From contig JADJCA010000002.1 in NCBI GenBank assembly GCA_016703425.1, forward strand, positions 868,001 through 932,000: a stretch of 64,000 nt of DNA, in the 5' to 3' direction. Shown here in pieces: positions 53,458 to 61,550 of this stretch (positions are counted from its first letter, which is position 1; the number at the start of each line of letters is the position of its first letter). Made by a program: the position numbers and the translations under genes. The stretch is from Myxococcales bacterium. GTDB lineage: Bacteria > Myxococcota_A > Polyangia > Polyangiales > Polyangiaceae. The notes below the pieces were generated by a model. It ran no database searches. It was not told where the DNA came from and saw only the letters and a program-made list of their open reading frames with translations.

Positions 53458-55041
53458 TCAGCTCACGTCAGCGATGACGATGGGCGGGATGCGCAAGCAG
53501 GTGATCTCCGGTGACGGGCCGTGCTTCTCGCGCGCCATGCTCAGCGCTTCTGCCATGGTGCGCGCGGTTTTGTAGCCGAGGATCTTGGGGATGTACTCGT
53601 TGTCGGCGCCGACGACGATGACCTGCCCGAGCCACTGGCGGCCGGCCTCGCCCCAGTACCACATGTAAAACGGGTGAGCCGGGTGGTACGCGTGGCCGGT
53701 GCGGTACATCTGGATGTACGCGGGGTTCGTCGCGAACTTCTCTTCGTAGCGCTTGTGCAGCTCGAGCGCGTCGCGCGTCTCGGGGAGCAGGTTGTGCACG
53801 AACTCGATGTACGGAGCGTGATGCTCCTTGTCGAACTTGTCGGTGCAGGGGTGCGTGATGATGAGCGTCCCGCCCTTTTTGATGAGCGGCTGCCCCCGGT
53901 ACATGTTGAAGAGGTACCCCTCGGCCATCACCTGCACGAGCAGAGGGTTCAAGAACGAGTTCACGTTGTACGGCGAGATGTACGGGATGCCTGAGACGAC
54001 GACGTCGGCCTGGCCCTTCACGGGGACGGCGTATTGCTCGAAACACTTCTCGAGCGTGGCCTTGTGCACCGCCTCCGTCTCGCCGGCGAAGACGCCGGTC
54101 ATGCCGTAGGGCGCGGGGACGCGCTCGAAGATCGCCTGGCGCGCCGCTTGGGGCACGCGCTCCAAGGTACGCACGAGGGCTTTCATGGCCGTGCGCTCGA
54201 AGCCCGTGAGGTCGTCTTCGTTCTTATGCAAGAACTCGAGCGGTCGATCAAACATGCGGTTGTTGATCGTCGTCTCGATGGTGAAGACGTTGAGGGCCTT
54301 GTTGGTCAGCCGTCCCTGACGCTCGACGCTCGCTGCGAGGGCGCTCGTCTTGGGCGTCGGGTCCATGTAGCTGTGGCAAGCGCGCATGACGCGCGGGTTG
54401 TGGTGCGCGCGGAGGCTCTTGTACCCGCAGAGACCGACGGCGACGGACTTGTGGCCCCCGTCCATGGGGACGAGGTTCAAGTTCACGTAAATGAGCAAGT
54501 CCGACTCGACGGCGGTCTTGTTGAGCTCGACGATCTCGCCCTCTTCCGTGGTGCCCACGTACTTCATGCCGTGCGGGTCTTCGGCGTCGTGGTTCTTGAG
54601 GCGGTCGGGGTAATAGGCGTTGAAGATTTTGTCGCCGACGGCGTGCTTGATCTCGGCCGCGGTCATGCGGCGATGCACCGCCGTCGCGATGATCATCTCC
54701 ACGTCCTCGACACCGTGGTCAGAGAGCATCTCGAGGACGATGGTCAAGACGCGCTCGCGAACGTCGGGACGACGCATCGGTGGCAGCGGCAAGGAGATGT
54801 CGTCGATGGCGATGACGACCTTCATGCCGGGCCGGAGCTTCGCGTGGAGCGGCTCGCTATTGAGCGGGTGATTCAGCGCGTAGCGGATCGCAGCGTCGGG
54901 ATCCTTGAGCGAGGCGAGCGGCGGCTTCGGGTAGATGCAGCGCGTGCCCGGCGGCAGATCGACCTCGACGAGCATGTCGCCGGCGAAGAGGGTTCGGGGC
55001 GCACTCTTCTTGTCGAGCGTAACTACGGAGGGATGGCTCAT
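53458..55041 (-). CDS. LarA-family (lactate racemase-like, nickel-pincer type) protein
   Basis: 527 residues. LarA-type racemases use a nickel pincer cofactor made by LarB, LarC and LarE. Family landmarks seen are a beta-rich N-terminal domain (LFAGDMLVEVDLPPGTR), VIAIDDISLPLPP, IIATAVHRRMTAAEI with the catalytic-type His, and the Lys-bearing loop MDGGHKSVAVGLCGYKS followed by RAHHNPRVM. LarA itself is about 425 residues; the longer C-terminus ends in a second alpha/beta part. LarB, LarC and LarE are not in the window. The substrate may be another 2-hydroxy acid. It is likely cotranscribed with the HAD phosphatase upstream and the membrane protein downstream. Confidence 0.82.
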   Translation of the reverse strand: MSHPSVVTLDKKSAPRTLFAGDMLVEVDLPPGTRCIYPKPPLASLKDPDAAIRYALNHPLNSEPLHAKLRPGMKVVIAIDDISLPLPPMRRPDVRERVLTIVLEMLSDHGVEDVEMIIATAVHRRMTAAEIKHAVGDKIFNAYYPDRLKNHDAEDPHGMKYVGTTEEGEIVELNKTAVESDLLIYVNLNLVPMDGGHKSVAVGLCGYKSLRAHHNPRVMRACHSYMDPTPKTSALAASVERQGRLTNKALNVFTIETTINNRMFDRPLEFLHKNEDDLTGFERTAMKALVRTLERVPQAARQAIFERVPAPYGMTGVFAGETEAVHKATLEKCFEQYAVPVKGQADVVVSGIPYISPYNVNSFLNPLLVQVMAEGYLFNMYRGQPLIKKGGTLIITHPCTDKFDKEHHAPYIEFVHNLLPETRDALELHKRYEEKFATNPAYIQMYRTGHAYHPAHPFYMWYWGEAGRQWLGQVIVVGADNEYIPKILGYKTARTMAEALSMAREKHGPSPEITCLRIPPIVIADVS

Positions 55042-55093
55042 CGCGGTCGGCCCATTTGCCTTGGGATCCGCACCGAGTCAATTGGTGGGCGAG

Positions 55094-55801
55094 CTACCCG
55101 AAAAATGCGCCCAGCGCGCCCTTCCGGGGCATCTTGTCTTGCGACTCGAGCTGCAGAACGGGCCACCCGTAGGTTCGCGCCAGATCAGCGAGCTTCGGCT
55201 CCGGGTTGACGGCCGCCGGGTGCCCCACGATGGAGAGCATGGGCACGTCCGAGTAGCTGTCCGAGTAGGCGAAGCAGTCGTCGAGCTGATGGCCGTGGGT
55301 GCGGGCGTGCTCGCGCACGAGGCGCGCCTTTTCCGGCCCTGCGACGACGGGCCGCAGGAGGCGTCCGGTGGCAAAGCCGTCCTTGAACTCGAGGTTGTTG
55401 GCGATGACGTGCGTCGCGCCGAGGGCCCGAGCGAGGTGCTCCATGACCTCCACGAGCGCGCCCGACACGATGACTACGTCTTGACCTTCGGCGCGGCAGC
55501 GAGCGACCAGCTCCTTGGCGAAGGGAAACATCGCGGGCCTGATGACCTTGTCGTAGACCTCTTCCGAGAGGACCTTCACGCGATCGCGACTCACCCCCTC
55601 GTAGGCCGAGAAGAGCACCTCGTTGAAGAGTCGGCGGTCACGAAGCTCGGCGAGGATCATCTCCGGCGTCTTGAGCGCAGCGCGCCCGAGCTTCCCGAGG
55701 CTCTCGAGCGGAGTTCGGAGGTTCTTCAAGTAGAAGAGCGTCGGATGAACGAGGTTCGTTCGGATGAGCGTGCCATCGACGTCGAAGTAACTGGCGGCCA
55801 T
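55094..55801 (-). CDS. HAD-superfamily phosphatase (subfamily IB, SerB/CicA-like)
   Basis: 235 residues from ATG 55801. HAD motif I is YFDVDGTLIR (Asp7, Asp9), motif II is VIVSGALVEVM, and motif IV is AYSDSYSDVPML. The helical cap between motifs I and II (NLVHPTLFYLKNLRTPLESL) is of subfamily IB. Such enzymes hydrolyse phosphoserine or lipid/phosphoglycerol-type phosphates; the substrate is undetermined. A longer start in the Arg-rich leader was rejected. It is 52 bp upstream of the LarA-like gene and probably in one operon with it. Confidence 0.88.
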   Translation of the reverse strand: MAASYFDVDGTLIRTNLVHPTLFYLKNLRTPLESLGKLGRAALKTPEMILAELRDRRLFNEVLFSAYEGVSRDRVKVLSEEVYDKVIRPAMFPFAKELVARCRAEGQDVVIVSGALVEVMEHLARALGATHVIANNLEFKDGFATGRLLRPVVAGPEKARLVREHARTHGHQLDDCFAYSDSYSDVPMLSIVGHPAAVNPEPKLADLARTYGWPVLQLESQDKMPRKGALGAFFG

Positions 55802-55914
55802 GGTCTGGGTTCCGGTGCGGGGCGCGAGGGCCTCGAGCGGGCTCCTTTTCGCTCGCCGGCGGCGCCCTGTCAAACCACCCGGGCGGGACCGGGGGCGCGG
55901 CACGCGGGCAGGCG

Positions 55915-58224
55915 CTAGGCCGGCACGGCCACGACGACGACGGTCGCGTTGTGCCAGCCTTCGAGGCGGCCGCGGGCGCGGGCGATTTCGCCGTAGGTTA
56001 GGAACCCGCCCACGGGCACGTGGGGAAACACGCCGGCGATGGCGGCGATTTCTCGCTCGAACTTAGCCCCGAGAATGGCCTCGCGACACACGCAGTCGAA
56101 GACCAGAACGCCGGCCGCCGGCTGTCCCTTGAGCTGCTCGGCCGCCTCGAGCGCGGCCGCGCGAGCCGCCTGCAGCATCGACTCCGGGTCGCCCGTGAGA
56201 AAGCAGACGCTCGCGCCCTCGGGGACGGTGCCGGCGCACACGAGCGAGCCATCGCTCTCGACGCGAATGGCAGCGCGCGCGTGGCGCACGTTGTCGAAGT
56301 AGTAGACCCCCATCTCGTTTTGCACCAGGAAGGACGCGGCACGCTCCGGCGTGAGGTCGATCCCGTCTCGTTGCTTGGCGAACGCGCGGTAGGCCTCAAA
56401 CGCGGGCCGCTTTTCGATCTCGTAGATGCGGTTGCCGCGGGCTTTGGTCACCCGCATGCGATCGGTCGCCGGCGAGAGCCCGTGCGCGACGCCGATGCCC
56501 CACGGCTTGCTCGCGAACACATGGGCCGCCGCGGCGCCCGAGACGGCGCTCCGCCCCTTCGCCGCCACGTGTGTCTTCTGAAATGCACCGTCGTCGCCGG
56601 CGGCGCCTCCAACGAGCCGTTGGTAGCCGCGCGTGTGCGCCAGAAGCCCTTCAACGAGCGGCTCACCGTTGGTCGAAAGCCCGTCGAGCAGGGCCACGGT
56701 CATCGATTGGGTGCAGCCGTCTTGCCGAGCCGCCAGGGCCGCCGCGTCGAAGCCTTCTGTGAGCTCGGCCACGGCGCGTTCGAGATCGGTCTCGAGGGCG
56801 TCGGTGAAGTTCACGAGCGTCCGCATGTCTTCGCAGGCGATGAGGAAGACCGCGAGGCCGCGATGCGAGAGCCCGCGCTCGGTGATCTCGCCGGCCGTGG
56901 TGCACGAGAGGACCGGCGCGTCGCCGGTGAGCGCGCCAAGCTCCGCCGTGGCGCGCCCGATGTCATGCCGCGACGACGCAAAGAGGAACGCGAGCGAGAC
57001 GGGTCGCCCGGCGAGCGAGGGCTGTGCCCGCGCAAACGCTTCCCGCGTGGCTTTGACGGTGTCGGGGGCGAGCGACTGACCGGACGCGCACTTCGAGCGA
57101 GCGAGCGGAGCGGGCCGTAACGCGCTGACGCGGAGCGGCGTCAGCGGTGTCAGCGGGGCTCGCGGCGTCGCGACGTAGGTCTGCGGCGTGAGCAAGACCG
57201 TCGCCGCCGTGCTGTCGGTCGCGACGCGACGTGCCGGGTCGTCGTAGGTGGCGCTGCCGTTGGGCGGGGTCGGCGGCAGCGCTGGCTGAGGGCGCGAGGC
57301 GGCGGCTCCGCGTTCCACGAGCGCCGCGGCACGAGGTCCACCGAAAGGAGCGAGCGCCACGAGCAGGTCAACGGCGCTCGAGAAGCGCGTCGAGGCATCC
57401 TTCTCGAGGCAACGGGCCACGAGCGCAGCGAGGCCCGGCGACACGTCGCCGCGGCGATCGCGAAGACTCGGCGTGGCGTCGTGCAGGATCGCCGAGATGA
57501 CGTTGTAGAAGTCGACGTTGAGGCCGCCAAAAGGTGGCGTCCCGGCGAGCAGTTCGAAGAGCACGGCGCCGAGCGACCAAAGGTCCGAACGAGCGTCGAC
57601 GTGTCCCGCGGAGCGAAGCTGCTCCGGTGACATGTACGCCGGCGAACCCATGAGCTCGCTGGTGGTGATGACGGGGTTCGCCGCGCCGATGCCCAGCACC
57701 TTCGAAATTCCGAAGTCGAGCACCTTGATGCACTCGAAGCCCGGTTCGCGGGTGACGAACAGGTTCGCCGGCTTGATGTCCCGGTGAACGATGCCGCGAG
57801 CGTGGGCCTCAGCCAAGCCCACGGCGGCTTGCATGACGAAATCGACGGCGCGACTGATGGTCAGGCTGCCTTCGGTCGCGAGAACGCGAGCCAAGTCTCG
57901 CCCCTCGAGGTGTTCGATGACGAGGTAGGGTCGTCCGTCGTCCGTCTCGCCCACGTCGAGGACTCGAGCCACATGCTCCGAGCGCAGCGTAGCGACGGCC
58001 TTCGCTTCGCGCGCGAAGCGCGCGCGCACTTCGGGCTTCATGGCCGCTTCGGTCTTCATGACCTTCAGCGCCACCGGCATGTCGAGGCCCTCGTGGTGCG
58101 CCGCCACGACGACGGCCATCCCGCCTTCGCCGAGGATGCCGGTCAGTCGAAATCTGCCGCCGACGAGCACGCCAGGGGCTAGCGCGCTGACCGCCGGCGA
58201 GAGTGGCTGTTCGACCTTGGCCAA
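55915..58224 (-). CDS. Ser/Thr protein kinase fused to FIST sensory domain
   Basis: 769 residues, taking TTG 58224 as start; no ATG or GTG gives a better N-terminus, and the longer frame to 58341 looks non-coding. Residues 20-290 are a complete Pkn-type kinase: ILGEGGMAVV, Lys54 (VALKVM), HRDIKPAN (Asp149), DFG 170-172, SPAYMSPEQ. A Pro/Ala/Thr-rich linker follows, then FIST_N and FIST_C domains from about residue 385 (SLAFLFASSRHDIGRATAEL, LSCTTAGEITERGLSHRGL, RLVGGAAGDDG, WGIGVAHGLSP). FIST domains are thought to bind amino-acid-type ligands. A kinase read-out directly linked to a FIST sensor is uncommon. It is divergent from bpt. Confidence 0.88.
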   Translation of the reverse strand: MAKVEQPLSPAVSALAPGVLVGGRFRLTGILGEGGMAVVVAAHHEGLDMPVALKVMKTEAAMKPEVRARFAREAKAVATLRSEHVARVLDVGETDDGRPYLVIEHLEGRDLARVLATEGSLTISRAVDFVMQAAVGLAEAHARGIVHRDIKPANLFVTREPGFECIKVLDFGISKVLGIGAANPVITTSELMGSPAYMSPEQLRSAGHVDARSDLWSLGAVLFELLAGTPPFGGLNVDFYNVISAILHDATPSLRDRRGDVSPGLAALVARCLEKDASTRFSSAVDLLVALAPFGGPRAAALVERGAAASRPQPALPPTPPNGSATYDDPARRVATDSTAATVLLTPQTYVATPRAPLTPLTPLRVSALRPAPLARSKCASGQSLAPDTVKATREAFARAQPSLAGRPVSLAFLFASSRHDIGRATAELGALTGDAPVLSCTTAGEITERGLSHRGLAVFLIACEDMRTLVNFTDALETDLERAVAELTEGFDAAALAARQDGCTQSMTVALLDGLSTNGEPLVEGLLAHTRGYQRLVGGAAGDDGAFQKTHVAAKGRSAVSGAAAAHVFASKPWGIGVAHGLSPATDRMRVTKARGNRIYEIEKRPAFEAYRAFAKQRDGIDLTPERAASFLVQNEMGVYYFDNVRHARAAIRVESDGSLVCAGTVPEGASVCFLTGDPESMLQAARAAALEAAEQLKGQPAAGVLVFDCVCREAILGAKFEREIAAIAGVFPHVPVGGFLTYGEIARARGRLEGWHNATVVVVAVPA

Positions 58225-58315
58225 GGATCCAAAGTAGCAGCTAGAGCACGGTTGCCAGAGGTCTAACTCTCGTCTTCTCTTGCGGAGCGGGCCCAAGTTT
58301 GTCCACTCTTCGGAC

Positions 58316-59056
58316 GTGGCGCGCGTGCTCCAGCAGTTCATCGAACCGCCTCGCAGCTGCGCCTACCTTTCGGGCGCCGTAGCCACGCTGGAAATTACCA
58401 TCCTGGTCGACGTGAACGCGGCGGAGCTTGAGGCGCTTCTCGCCCATGGCTACAGGCACTTCGGCGCGACGTACTTCCGTCCCGTGTGCGAGCCCTGCCG
58501 TGAGTGCGTGACACTGCGCATCCCCACCACCACCTTCGCACCGAGTCGCAGTCAGAGGCGCGCGCTACGGGCGGCGGAGGCTTTCCGCCGCGTGGTCGGC
58601 CCACCTCAAGTCGACCACGAGCGACTGGCCCTCTACGAGAAGTGGCACGCCTCGCGCGAAGAGCAGCGCGGCTGGGAGGAGAGCCCCATGGATGCGGCGC
58701 GCTACCGCTCCGACTTTGCGCGGCCCGCGAAGACCACGCGCGAGGTGGCGTTCTATGACGACGCTGACGGCGGCCGCCTCGTGGGCCTCGGGATCGTCGA
58801 TCACACAACGACTGCGCTCAGCGCCGTCTACTTCTTCTACGACCCAGCGATGGGGCATGCCTCGCTCGGAACGGCGCACGTCGTCATGCTCGTCCTTGAG
58901 GCTCAGGCGCTAGGGATGACGCACGTCTACCTGGGCTACCGAGTCGAGGGCTGCGCTTCGCTGAAGTACAAGGAGCGCTTCCTACCGCACGAGTTGCTCG
59001 AAGGGCGTCCGGCCCTCTCGGACGATCCGAAGTGGCGCCTCCGCGCGCGCGAGTGA
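58316..59056 (+). CDS. bpt: Aspartate/glutamate leucyltransferase (Bpt)
   Basis: Transfers Leu from Leu-tRNA to N-terminal Asp or Glu, marking proteins for ClpAP degradation (bacterial N-end rule). The start is the GTG at 58316, giving ARVLQQFIEPPRSCAYLSG as expected for the family. Other landmarks are HFGATYFRPVCEPCRECVTL (Cys cluster), RIPTTTFAPSRSQRRALRAA and the C-terminal VYLGYRVEGCASLKYKERF. The 246-residue length fits. The open frame upstream from TTG 58280 adds residues not seen in the family. It is followed 77 bp downstream by a hydrolase gene on the same strand. Confidence 0.95.
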   Translation: MARVLQQFIEPPRSCAYLSGAVATLEITILVDVNAAELEALLAHGYRHFGATYFRPVCEPCRECVTLRIPTTTFAPSRSQRRALRAAEAFRRVVGPPQVDHERLALYEKWHASREEQRGWEESPMDAARYRSDFARPAKTTREVAFYDDADGGRLVGLGIVDHTTTALSAVYFFYDPAMGHASLGTAHVVMLVLEAQALGMTHVYLGYRVEGCASLKYKERFLPHELLEGRPALSDDPKWRLRARE

Positions 59057-59133
59057 GTCTCCCTGGCGCCCGCGAGGCCCCGTGGCCCCCGTTGACAGGC
59101 GCGTCCTCGGAAAAGCGCTGCTATGTTCTCCCC

Positions 59134-59808
59134 ATGGAGCCCCGCGCGAGGAAGGTCTCGATCGGTCGCGGTGAGGACGTCACGGCGCTCCTCTACGCCG
59201 CGAGTCGCCAAGGGAAGCTCGACCAGACGCTCGTCTTGGCTCACGGCGCCGGGGCCGGCCAGAAGCATCCGTTCATGGTCGCGTGCGCCGAGGGCCTTGC
59301 GGCGCGCGGCGTTGACGTCGTGACGTTCAACTTTCTCTACACCGAGATCGGGAAGAAGAGCCCGGACCCGGAGGCGGTGCTCGAGGACTGCTTTCGCGCA
59401 GTCATCGCGGCGACTACCGATGGGGGCGTTCCGTTCCTCGGAGGCAAATCGCTCGGTGGACGCATGGCGTCACACCTCGCGTCGAAAGGCACCGCGGCGC
59501 GCGGGCTCGTTCTGCTCAGCTATCCGCTCCACCCGCCCGGCAAGGAAGATCTACGGACGAAACACTTCGGCGGTCTCGCTGTGCCCTGCCTCTTCGTGCA
59601 GGGCACACGCGATCCTTTCGGGACGCCTTCCGAGCTCGCGCTCCATGTAAAAGCGATCCCCGGGGGCGCGCGCATCGTGGCGGTCGAAGGCGGCGATCAC
59701 TCGTGGGAGGTCCCCAAGCGCATGGGCATCTCCGACCAAGAGGTGATCGCGCGCGCCATGGACGCCACGGTGTCGTGGATGCGTCAGACGCTCGCGCCGG
59801 CACGGTGA
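59134..59808 (+). CDS. Alpha/beta-hydrolase (KANL3/Tex30-like)
   Basis: 224 residues from ATG 59134. The fold is a compact alpha/beta-hydrolase: LVLAHGAGAGQKHPFM (HG oxyanion loop), nucleophile Ser in GGKSLGGRMA, Asp in VQGTRDPFG, and His in EGGDHSWEV. This set matches the Tex30/KANL3/dienelactone-hydrolase-like group of small cytosolic enzymes with unknown substrate. The longer frame overlapping bpt was rejected. It may be cotranscribed with bpt. Confidence 0.85.
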   Translation: MEPRARKVSIGRGEDVTALLYAASRQGKLDQTLVLAHGAGAGQKHPFMVACAEGLAARGVDVVTFNFLYTEIGKKSPDPEAVLEDCFRAVIAATTDGGVPFLGGKSLGGRMASHLASKGTAARGLVLLSYPLHPPGKEDLRTKHFGGLAVPCLFVQGTRDPFGTPSELALHVKAIPGGARIVAVEGGDHSWEVPKRMGISDQEVIARAMDATVSWMRQTLAPAR

Positions 59809-59819
59809 GCGCCGAGCCG

Positions 59820-60692
59820 CTACAGCGCGTTGGCCGCGCCGGGCGTCGGGTTTAGGCTGAACTTCCAGTCGGTGTTGCCGCTGTTGGTGTCGGTGCCGTC
59901 GGGCGAGCGAACGAGCGAGCCCACCACGGTGTTGGAATCGGTAGCCGTCGGAACCGAGCCTTCCACGAGCGCGGGATTGGGCGGCGGCCCCGCGGCTGTT
60001 CCGTAGGTCAGCGTGTCGACGATGGTGGCACCGTTGACGATCGTGATGCTGTCGTTGCCGCCGTTCTGAATGTTGTTCTTCGCGGCTGCAAAATCGATCG
60101 TCATCGCGGCGCCATCGACCGCGAGGCCCGTCGCTCGAATGACCAGATATTGCCCCACAGCGATCGTCCCCGAAAGCGGCACCGTCAAGTACGGGGTCTG
60201 CACCGTCGACGCGTTCGAGCCGTTGTAGAAGCGAACCTCGTAGCCCGTCAGCGCCACAGGAGACGATGATTTGTTCAGGATCTCGACGAACTCCGCGACG
60301 TCGTCTGCGGCCCCGCCCTCGGGAGCCGGCTGATCGTAGTCCACCTCGTTGATGACCAGCGTCGTCGAGGGCGGCCCTGCTTCGAGAACGCCGGCGTCGA
60401 CCACTGGCGCCGCATCGGACACAACGGTCACGTCGGGCGTGTTTGAGTCGAGGGCGGCCGAGTCTTTGACCGTGCCCGTGTCTTTCTTCCCGGCGTCCGG
60501 CAGCTCGGCGTCGAGCGGTGTATCGCTGCCGTCGGCCGCCGATGAATCGCGACGAGCCGCGTCGGTGCGCGTCGTGGTGGACGCGTCCAGGTCGTCCTCG
60601 ATGCTCGGGGTGCCGATGCTATCGGCGCAGGCGGCGAAGGCGGCGACGCCTCCCAAAACGGCAAGGACGGCGGCGCGACGTTGGAAGCTCAT
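59820..60692 (-). CDS. Secreted lipoprotein with lamin-tail domain
   Basis: 290 residues from ATG 60692. The signal peptide ends in FAAC, followed by an Asp/Ser/Thr linker with many Asp-Ala/Asp-Ser pairs, then a lamin-tail (LTD) domain. That domain shows LVINEVDYDQP, EFVEILNKSSSPVALTGYEV and QYLVIRATGL, and the end GSLVRSPDGTDTNSGNTDW is typical. LTD domains in exported bacterial proteins often accompany nucleases or adhesins, but here the domain stands alone, so a surface role in binding is likely. It ends 11 bp from the end of the convergent Tex30-like gene. The gene encoding the endonuclease-like protein lies upstream on the same strand. Confidence 0.85.
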   Translation of the reverse strand: MSFQRRAAVLAVLGGVAAFAACADSIGTPSIEDDLDASTTTRTDAARRDSSAADGSDTPLDAELPDAGKKDTGTVKDSAALDSNTPDVTVVSDAAPVVDAGVLEAGPPSTTLVINEVDYDQPAPEGGAADDVAEFVEILNKSSSPVALTGYEVRFYNGSNASTVQTPYLTVPLSGTIAVGQYLVIRATGLAVDGAAMTIDFAAAKNNIQNGGNDSITIVNGATIVDTLTYGTAAGPPPNPALVEGSVPTATDSNTVVGSLVRSPDGTDTNSGNTDWKFSLNPTPGAANAL

Positions 60693-60727
60693 GCGGGACC
60701 GTAGTTCTAGCCTGGTGGGCGGCGGGA

Positions 60728-61529
60728 TCAAGTCGCGAGCGCGACCACGACGCCGAAGTGATCGCTGGCGTACACGCCCTCCACGGCCTCGTCGAAGCAG
60801 ACGCGGGCCGAGAGCGGCTCACCTCGTCCGCGGTCGTCGGGTCCGCGAACGAAGACGTAGTCGATGCGCCGGTTCGGCTCGCGGAGCGGCGCCGCGTGGG
60901 GGTTTTCGCGGCTGAAGGTGTAACCCGGCAAAGCGCCGACAAGGTCGAAGGCGTCTGCAAAGTACACGCGTCGGCGACCGAGCGACGTGAGGCCTCTCAA
61001 GAAACGAATCTCATCGGAGGCTGGCTCCGCGTTCAGATCACCCACGAGGACCGGTGGGAGCGCGCTCGATTCGGGTGGCGCGAGCTCGAACACGGCGTCC
61101 GCCAGGAAGCGCACCTGCTCCTCGCGCACGTGCCCTTCGTCGAGCTTCCAGTTGAGGTGCGTCGAAAAAAACGGAAGGTCTCCGTGGGGCGTTCGCAGCT
61201 CCGCAAAAACGACGGTCCGTCGCTCGTCGGTGCCCCCCGCCGGCAAGGGCCGCGTCTCACTGCGCGCGATGGGAAAGCGCGAGAGGATCGCGTTGCCCAT
61301 TGGGTGGAGCGCGTCGGGGTGCCGCCCATACGCGATCTCGTAGCCGAGGCCCTCGGCGACGAGGCTTGCTTGGTCGAAGGAAGCGCCGTCGCCGTCGAGA
61401 CGAAGGACCTCCTGAAGCCCGACGACGTCGGCGTCGAGGGCGGCCAGTTGGTGGCGGATGGAGGGCGAGCCGGGCGTCCCAGTCGCCCATGCGGTTCCAG
61501 ATGTTCAGCGTCGCGACTCGAAGCGCCAT
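60728..61529 (-). pseudogene. Endonuclease/exonuclease/phosphatase (EEP) protein with a frameshift
   Basis: The start is ATG 61529 (ALRVATLNIWNRMGDWDARL), which is the first EEP strand with its Asn. After about 23 codons the frame must shift: bases 61460-61461 hold an extra C (minus-strand reading). Beyond it the other frame continues without loss: IRHQLAALDADVVGLQEVLR (catalytic Glu), THLNWK, VGDLNAEPASDE and ending SDHFGVVVAL. All EEP motifs (LN, QE, H, GDxN, SDH) are present, so the ancestral protein was complete (about 266 residues). A single inserted base, real or an assembly error in a G-rich run, explains it. Confidence 0.8.
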
Positions 61530-61550
61530 GGGCGGAGCAGTATAGGATGG

